Positions 6,981-10,805 of a DNA stretch of 10,805 nt are shown piece after piece. Below the pieces are notes generated by a model, which was not told the origin of the DNA, did no database searches, and saw only the letters and a list, made by a program, of their open reading frames with translations. Source of the stretch: Thermoplasmata archaeon (GTDB lineage: Archaea; Thermoplasmatota; Thermoplasmata; Thermoplasmatales; Thermoplasmataceae); the NCBI GenBank assembly GCA_021827885.1, contig JAKAUD010000017.1, positions 1 through 10,805 on the forward strand, written 5' to 3'. Position 1 is the first letter of the stretch. Every line of letters begins with the position of its first letter. Made by a program: the position numbers and the translations under genes.

Positions 6981-7259
6981 ACAACTAAATGAGCGAGAAA
7001 GCCACTGAGATTGCGATGTGGATGAATTGAGAAACGATTATATCGTTTTATGAAATTTGAAATCAGAAGGTAATCCATCGGATAAGTCCTGAAAAATGGC
7101 ATGATGGCGATTTCTTCTATGAAATCCTCTGTAAGAGGTTGGGAACGCCTCTGTGTTCCGACCAGACATAACATGGATAAAGGCATATCTCGATTGCAGT
7201 TGACAACGTAGACAGGGATGAGTATGAATGTAAATATAATCATATTTTAATAATGACAT
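6981..7259 (-). pseudogene. possible remnant of a transposase, otherwise non-coding
   Basis: This stretch between the operon and the next gene has no convincing intact gene. On the minus strand two overlapping frames stay open: one of 73 codons from 7259 to 7038, and one of 105 codons from 7243 to 6926 that runs through the hyfB terminator into the hyfB stop. Pieces such as KYDYIYIH in the first, and MDYLLISNFIKRYNRFSIHPHRN in two parts in the second, are faintly like DDE-type (IS4/IS5) transposase strands, which would imply a frameshift between them. No terminal inverted repeats or target duplications were found. The call is weak; plain intergenic DNA is the main alternative. Confidence 0.18.
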
Positions 7260-7390
7260 TCCGCCAACAGATCAAGATTGTTTTGTTTGCACCTTCATTA
7301 CCTAATATTTACCTTCCTTCCTAACAACACTCCGAACTGCCATGGTAATTTCTTTTTGATTAGTGTACTATTACAATATCTGTCACGATA

Positions 7391-7423
7391 GATTTATAAT
7401 GGGGGGGGGAGATTCAGGAATCG
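7391..7423 (+). promoter_or_regulatory. TATA box positioned for a leaderless transcript, with G9 run
   Basis: TTTATAAT at 7393-7400 is a good archaeal TATA box. Its centre lies about 26 nt before GTG 7423, the distance expected between TATA box and transcription start, so the peptidase mRNA may begin at its own start codon. Between box and start lies a run of nine G (7401-7409), conspicuous in AT-rich DNA. A length change in this run would alter box-to-start spacing, or would change frame if translation began at an upstream codon such as ATG 7399. Confidence 0.45.
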
Positions 7424-8355
7424 TGAAAATCAAAAACAAATTTATAGGAATAACAGCGATCCTAATAGTGATCCTGTTTATTGGAATGTCAACACAATCT
7501 GCAGCAGCACCAATTACTTCGCAGCAATCGGTATCTTCAAATTCTATATCAATAAGAGATTCACACTCACGGAACCTTGTTAATGAGGGTTATTCTGCTC
7601 CTTTAACTCATATGATTGGGCAGTATTTCAACGAATCATCATTTTTAGGTAGCAACATAAACAGAACAAATAGTTTTAATGAGATTTTAAAAAATTTACA
7701 TATTAACACACAATCTAAAAAAATGATGCAGTATTTTAAAAATGAAAATGTAAATCTATCTCTATTAAGGGTAGGTAGCAGCTATAATCAGAAAACTGGA
7801 AATGAAAACCTTTACATATATTCAGAACCATCATCATTCTCTTTGATGAATAGGAATGATTACCATTACTTGCAGAAATATAAAAACATATTAGGTTTTG
7901 AAATCAGCAATAAAGGAAGAAGCATAGTACAAATGAATAATCAGGTTAGTTTGGGAATAACTAACATTACAACTAATGCTGAAAATAATGCGAATTTGAC
8001 TAGTAGTTCAAACATACAAACTGCTCAGTCAAGTCAAATGAGTCACAATTGGGACGGATATAGCAATTACAATTCTATAAATTGCATTTCCAGTGCTAGC
8101 GCTGAAATTAGTGCTCCTGGATGTTCTATTCCATCTTGGTACTCACCTTGTATAGTTGCACCATGTATTGGGGTCTCTTCATGGGTAGGAATTTCAGGAT
8201 CAGCGGGAGGTACTAACTGTCTTGCGCAAACTGGATATTGTTGGCAAGGGGGAGAACACCATCCAAGGGCATTTATGAAATATATCAAACCCAAGCCACT
8301 TGCTTGTTTCCGGGACAGACAAGCAGCAATGAAATACAGAATGGGAATACTATAA
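7423..8355 (+). CDS. secreted G1 (eqolisin) glutamic peptidase, N-terminal part; frameshifted
   Basis: N-terminal part of a secreted acid peptidase of family G1. Residues 1-29 from GTG 7423 form a clear signal peptide (MKIKNKF, then a hydrophobic core ending SAAAP). A Ser/Asn-rich stretch to about residue 205 fits a propeptide. The G1 fold begins at SHNWDGY (Trp210) and continues through GVSSWVGISG (Trp254) to NCLAQTGYCW, whose Gln269 matches the catalytic Gln of QTG in scytalidoglutamic peptidase. After GYCWQGG (8248-8253) the frame leaves the family pattern and ends in an unrelated basic tail; the remainder of the domain is found in another frame from about 8250. Cys pairs (PGC, SPCIVAPC, NC, GYC) suggest disulphides. 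GTG 7423 was chosen because it starts the signal peptide exactly; GTG 7363 or ATG 7399 would put charged residues before it. Family call confident; alone this part lacks the catalytic Glu. Confidence 0.75.
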   Translation: MKIKNKFIGITAILIVILFIGMSTQSAAAPITSQQSVSSNSISIRDSHSRNLVNEGYSAPLTHMIGQYFNESSFLGSNINRTNSFNEILKNLHINTQSKKMMQYFKNENVNLSLLRVGSSYNQKTGNENLYIYSEPSSFSLMNRNDYHYLQKYKNILGFEISNKGRSIVQMNNQVSLGITNITTNAENNANLTSSSNIQTAQSSQMSHNWDGYSNYNSINCISSASAEISAPGCSIPSWYSPCIVAPCIGVSSWVGISGSAGGTNCLAQTGYCWQGGEHHPRAFMKYIKPKPLACFRDRQAAMKYRMGIL

Positions 8356-9176
8356 TCGCAAAAGTACAGCACGAAACAAATGGCTTTTATTTTTGCGTTA
8401 AAGATACTTCCAATAACAAACTATGGTCAACAACAGATACAGCAAAATCATTTACTCCTCACTATGTTAATTATATTGTAGAAGCTCCATCAAGTAGTTT
8501 TATAAAACAAATAGGAAAATTTTCTTCTATCGAATTTAGCAATATGCAATATAACAATTTCAATTTTGTAACTTATATTTATGATGCTCCCAGTTATCAG
8601 TATTTCTATCTCTCGCAAGATTATGATGTACAAAATATAGAAAACAATATGAATGCAAACGCACAAACATGGAATGCAAATTATGTGAACAGCGATTATA
8701 ATTTTTACGATGTTAATGGAGTAGAATGCGCCGGAGGCGGCTGTATAGCAATTGGCTCATTAATTCTAACAATTCATGGATACCGACCAATTCAAGAGAT
8801 AAAAACTGGAACAAGAGTGTATGAATTCAATTACACATCAGACAAACCGGTTTTAGGAACCCTACTATATAAAAACTCTACTGTGGTCAATGAAACTTTG
8901 TCCATAAATCACGGACTGCTGAGAGTTACTCTAACAAATCAGCCAATATATATCGTTAATTCAACATTTCAAGGTTGGGTTATAAACCCTGATACCTTAA
9001 GAATTGGAGATTATATGTTTAATCCAGTAACAAACTCTCTGGTAAAAATAAATAGTCTGAAAGTTATCCGCGATCATTTGAAAGTATTCGATGTAATCAC
9101 AAGCCTGTTCAATAATTTCATAGATCACGGGATTCTTTTAGATAGGAAGATATGTGATTATGGGGTATGTCCATGA
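8238..9176 (+). CDS. G1 peptidase C-terminal half plus Hint autoprocessing domain; frameshifted
   Basis: Continuation of the secreted peptidase in the -1 frame. The frame is open from TTG 8238, but true continuity begins at the G5 run, so numbering from 8238 is only for reference. Residues 11-22 (GIYEIYQTQATC) correspond to the YDAWYEWYP strand of eqolisins. VNYIVEAPSSS (77-87) carries Glu82, matching the catalytic Glu of AEFIIEDF, and IGKFSSIEFSNM (92-103) is the last family strand. A linker follows, then a Hint domain at 169-304: Cys169 after AGGG as the likely nucleophile, SLILTIHGYRPIQEIKTG (174-191), RVTLTNQPIYIV (229-240), GWV..DTLRIGDYMF (246-261), and VFDVITSLFNNFIDHGILL (283-301), equivalent to the C-terminal intein/Hedgehog block. 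The block-B His of splicing Hint domains appears as Gln235, and there is no terminal His-Asn. Cleavage or adduct formation is more likely than splicing. No independent promoter or start was seen. Confidence 0.75.
   Translation: MLARGRTPSKGIYEIYQTQATCLFPGQTSSNEIQNGNTIIAKVQHETNGFYFCVKDTSNNKLWSTTDTAKSFTPHYVNYIVEAPSSSFIKQIGKFSSIEFSNMQYNNFNFVTYIYDAPSYQYFYLSQDYDVQNIENNMNANAQTWNANYVNSDYNFYDVNGVECAGGGCIAIGSLILTIHGYRPIQEIKTGTRVYEFNYTSDKPVLGTLLYKNSTVVNETLSINHGLLRVTLTNQPIYIVNSTFQGWVINPDTLRIGDYMFNPVTNSLVKINSLKVIRDHLKVFDVITSLFNNFIDHGILLDRKICDYGVCP
8248..8252 (+). other. frameshift site in a G5 run
   Basis: The upstream frame reads TGG CAA GGG GGA GAA; the downstream frame that continues the peptidase fold reads GGG AGA ACA. 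One extra G in this run would join them as CWQGGRTPSKGIYEIY and yield one uninterrupted frame of 584 codons from 7423 to 9173. A single-base deletion (real, or a homopolymer sequencing or assembly error) is the simplest explanation. The local bases A GGG GGA are a poor match to a -1 slippery heptamer. Confidence 0.7.
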
Positions 9177-9233
9177 CACCTCATCTGGATTATTTGATAG
9201 TAAAGTAGTAAAACTAATGAGTCAGGATTTAAA

Positions 9234-10670
9234 ATGCATAAAATAGGAATTTTCGAGGCAAATAAAAAGATGGTCACTTTTGTGATCATTTTCATATTTA
9301 TTTCAACTTTATGTATTTCATATGAATTACCCGGAAATGCATTATATAAGAAGAGTGAGGTTAATTTGGTCTCTTCCCATCCACATTTTTTGGGATATTA
9401 TCAGGTAGAGGTCTACCTTTATGCGTATAATCAATATGGGATACCAATATCTGGGTTGCACATTTCCAATTCTCGATTAGGGGTTAATGGAATTACAAAA
9501 AGTGATGGCTGTCTAAACGCAACTTTCGTGCATGGGGAAGCTGCTGGCACTGGAGAACTATCTTGTTATAATCATGACTTTGTATACTACACGATTGAGG
9601 GTCAAAAGCATTTCACTTCATATTCGATTGCATCTTGTTCTGGGTATGGTTCCTATTTTACTACTTTTGTTCACTCTCAAACTAATTATCTTGATAAAGA
9701 TATAATGTTTCATTTCTTCTCAAAGACCTCAAAATCTAAGCCAATGATTAGTCTTTATTGCACTCAAAACAGCACGACTATTCCAGACGGTTTCCAGTTA
9801 AACACTAAACAGATAGGTTGTTACAGTAAATTTACCAACCTATTGATTCCTACAAGTAGTTACTTGAAAAATGACAGCAACTATGAGTTTTCAATAATTG
9901 GAACAACACCTTATCGATTAACATTATCAAAAAGTCAAGTCACAAACATGACAGATCAACAGTCCAATCTTCCATATGTTATATCAAGTGATCTTTTCCA
10001 AATTGTTTTCATTTCATCGATCATTGCAATCACATGTCTATTTTACACTGGAATATTTTATTCATCTCTTGATGAAAGTTATAAGAAGAAGAATATCTCA
10101 CCACTTAGAGCCGTTTCAAGAACATATTTCAAGTCACTCTTAAAATCATTGATAATAATACTTTCATCAATAGGTATAGTCGAAGGCATACTGATTATAA
10201 CATCAATAATATTGAAACAGATACCAGATTACACCTTCTTTATCTCTCTGATAATATCTTCAATTTATCTATCCGGTTTCTCGTTACTGTTCTTTCTGGT
10301 TATAGATTCCTTCAAAGAACAGAAAGTTTCAATAAATAGGATAAGAAATTTATCTATTCTTTCCATATCAATTTGGATAGTTCTCTTCAGCATTCTGGAT
10401 ATTTTACTTATAGGTAACTCAAACAATCTATCATCGCCATATTTCATGACAAATACAATTTTCACAGACATGCAGTTTCTAAACCCATTTGGTTACTCCA
10501 TTTCAATCATTGAACTCTTCAACCATGTAATGCTTATACCTTTGGGTTCAGCAGGATCATTTTCCTCACACAATTTAACTGCAATCTATGTAACTGTGGG
10601 TGCTATAATCTGGATATTGTCATTTATCATAATCTATAGAAAGATCAAGATTGATGAATATTCTAATTAA
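9234..10670 (+). CDS. ABC-2 permease-like membrane protein with extracytoplasmic N-terminal domain
   Basis: A 478-residue protein with six hydrophobic segments (about 12-30, 254-276, 302-326, 333-357, 373-394, 447-467). Between the first two lies a roughly 220-residue extracytoplasmic domain. Its start, VEVYLYAYNQYGIPISGLHIS, reads like an Ig-like or carboxypeptidase-regulatory beta-sandwich (pattern: variable strand, YGxP, SxG, then TKSDGCLNATF), and it contains Cys93, 111, 135, 176 and 196, possible disulphides. The C-terminal five segments and motifs such as LDESYKKKNISPLRAVSRT (cytoplasmic loop) and FLNPFGY (416-421) are reminiscent of ABC-2-type permeases, in which a coupling loop precedes the third helix. 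No ATPase gene is in the window. ATG 9234 follows AGGA (9224-9227) by 6 nt. The gene begins 57 nt after the peptidase frame with no clear TATA box, so it may share that transcript. Membrane topology is confident; the ABC-2 assignment is tentative. Confidence 0.6.
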   Translation: MHKIGIFEANKKMVTFVIIFIFISTLCISYELPGNALYKKSEVNLVSSHPHFLGYYQVEVYLYAYNQYGIPISGLHISNSRLGVNGITKSDGCLNATFVHGEAAGTGELSCYNHDFVYYTIEGQKHFTSYSIASCSGYGSYFTTFVHSQTNYLDKDIMFHFFSKTSKSKPMISLYCTQNSTTIPDGFQLNTKQIGCYSKFTNLLIPTSSYLKNDSNYEFSIIGTTPYRLTLSKSQVTNMTDQQSNLPYVISSDLFQIVFISSIIAITCLFYTGIFYSSLDESYKKKNISPLRAVSRTYFKSLLKSLIIILSSIGIVEGILIITSIILKQIPDYTFFISLIISSIYLSGFSLLFFLVIDSFKEQKVSINRIRNLSILSISIWIVLFSILDILLIGNSNNLSSPYFMTNTIFTDMQFLNPFGYSISIIELFNHVMLIPLGSAGSFSSHNLTAIYVTVGAIIWILSFIIIYRKIKIDEYSN

Positions 10671-10713
10671 TAAAATATGTAGGGTGAATTTCTAGCAGGA
10701 TGATCTGAGCCCC

Positions 10714-10805
10714 TTAATTTTGGACAGATATTCTGTCTTCCAATGAGACATTTTCTTTCAACCTCCTTTTCTTCTCAATCCTGTTCTTCATTCTTCTCTC
10801 CTCCC
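10714..10805 (-). CDS. 3' end of a charged minus-strand ORF, cut by window edge
   Basis: On the minus strand a frame is open from the window edge to TAA (10716-10714), giving 29 codons ending KKRRLKENVSLEDRISVQN. The product is very basic and then acidic, and would be the C terminus of a protein encoded mainly outside the window. It converges on the permease gene with 43 nt between stops. Such highly charged tails occur in transposases and nucleic-acid-binding proteins, but no family was recognised. The purine-rich strand makes a chance open frame quite possible. Confidence 0.25.
   Translation of the reverse strand, partial: EERRMKNRIEKKRRLKENVSLEDRISVQN
10719..10743. repeat. short inverted repeat
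   Basis: GACAGA (10723-10728) and TCTGTC (10732-10737) form a perfect 6-bp dyad around TAT. An alternative register pairs TTGG (10720-10723) with CCAA (10740-10743) around ACAGA/TCTGT with a 3-nt bulge. It lies at the 3' end of the minus-strand partial frame and could be part of its coding sequence or an RNA hairpin. No function can be assigned. Confidence 0.3.

Noticed and set aside
7363..7422. GTG 7363 or ATG 7399 as start of the secreted peptidase
   Set aside because: Both add residues (YYYNICHDRF, MGGGDSG) ahead of a textbook signal peptide that begins at GTG 7423, and the TATA box overlaps this region.
8245..8256. Programmed -1 ribosomal frameshift
   Set aside because: The bases A GGG GGA are a weak slippery site and no strong downstream stem was spotted. 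A one-base indel in the G run is simpler, though reads are needed to decide.
8742..9176. A true intein within the peptidase
   Set aside because: There is no C-terminal His-Asn followed by Cys/Ser/Thr and no C-extein; the frame ends 8 residues after the last Hint block, so splicing is not possible.

Overview
The window looks like chromosomal DNA of an archaeon, most likely an acidophilic heterotroph of the Thermoplasmatales type (Cuniculiplasma, Thermoplasma or Ferroplasma relatives). The reasons are archaeal TATA-like boxes (125-132, 7393-7400), one of them placed as for a leaderless transcript, a secreted glutamic (G1/eqolisin) acid peptidase, and a Hyf/Ehr-type membrane oxidoreductase. The taxonomic call is an inference from content, not from a marker gene.

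Region 1 (1-316) is a leader. It holds a perfect 16-bp palindrome, one or two TATA-like boxes, a possible 44-codon ORF with its own GGAG, and two mutually exclusive hairpins around the ribosome binding site and start codon of the first large gene.

Region 2 (317-6935) is one tightly packed plus-strand operon of six genes, in the order hyfC, hyfE, hyfF, hyfG, hyfH/I fusion, hyfB. All five junctions are 4-nt ATGA overlaps. The genes encode the membrane arm (NuoH-like HyfC, HyfE, and two antiporter-like subunits HyfF and HyfB) and the peripheral arm (large subunit HyfG, and a ferredoxin/small-subunit fusion HyfH-HyfI) of a complex I/group 4 hydrogenase-like ion pump. The large subunit lacks all four cysteines that bind NiFe, and the ferredoxin part keeps ligands for only one [4Fe-4S] cluster. 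The complex is therefore not a hydrogenase but an Ehr-like (energy-converting hydrogenase-related) redox pump whose substrate is unknown. A hairpin plus T-tract at 6942-6980 closes the operon.

Region 3 (6936-7422) has no convincing gene. Overlapping broken minus-strand frames at about 6981-7259 may be a decayed transposase, but this is weak.

Region 4 (7423-10670) is visibly more AT-rich. It encodes a secreted preproprotein with a G1 peptidase domain, whose frame breaks at a G5 run (8248-8252), followed in the new frame by the rest of the peptidase domain and a C-terminal Hint (Hedgehog/intein-like autoprocessing) domain. Restoring one G would give a single 584-residue protein. Next comes a six-TM, ABC-2-permease-like protein with a large extracytoplasmic N-terminal domain. 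Region 5 (10671-10805) contains the 3' end of a short, highly charged minus-strand frame that runs off the window.
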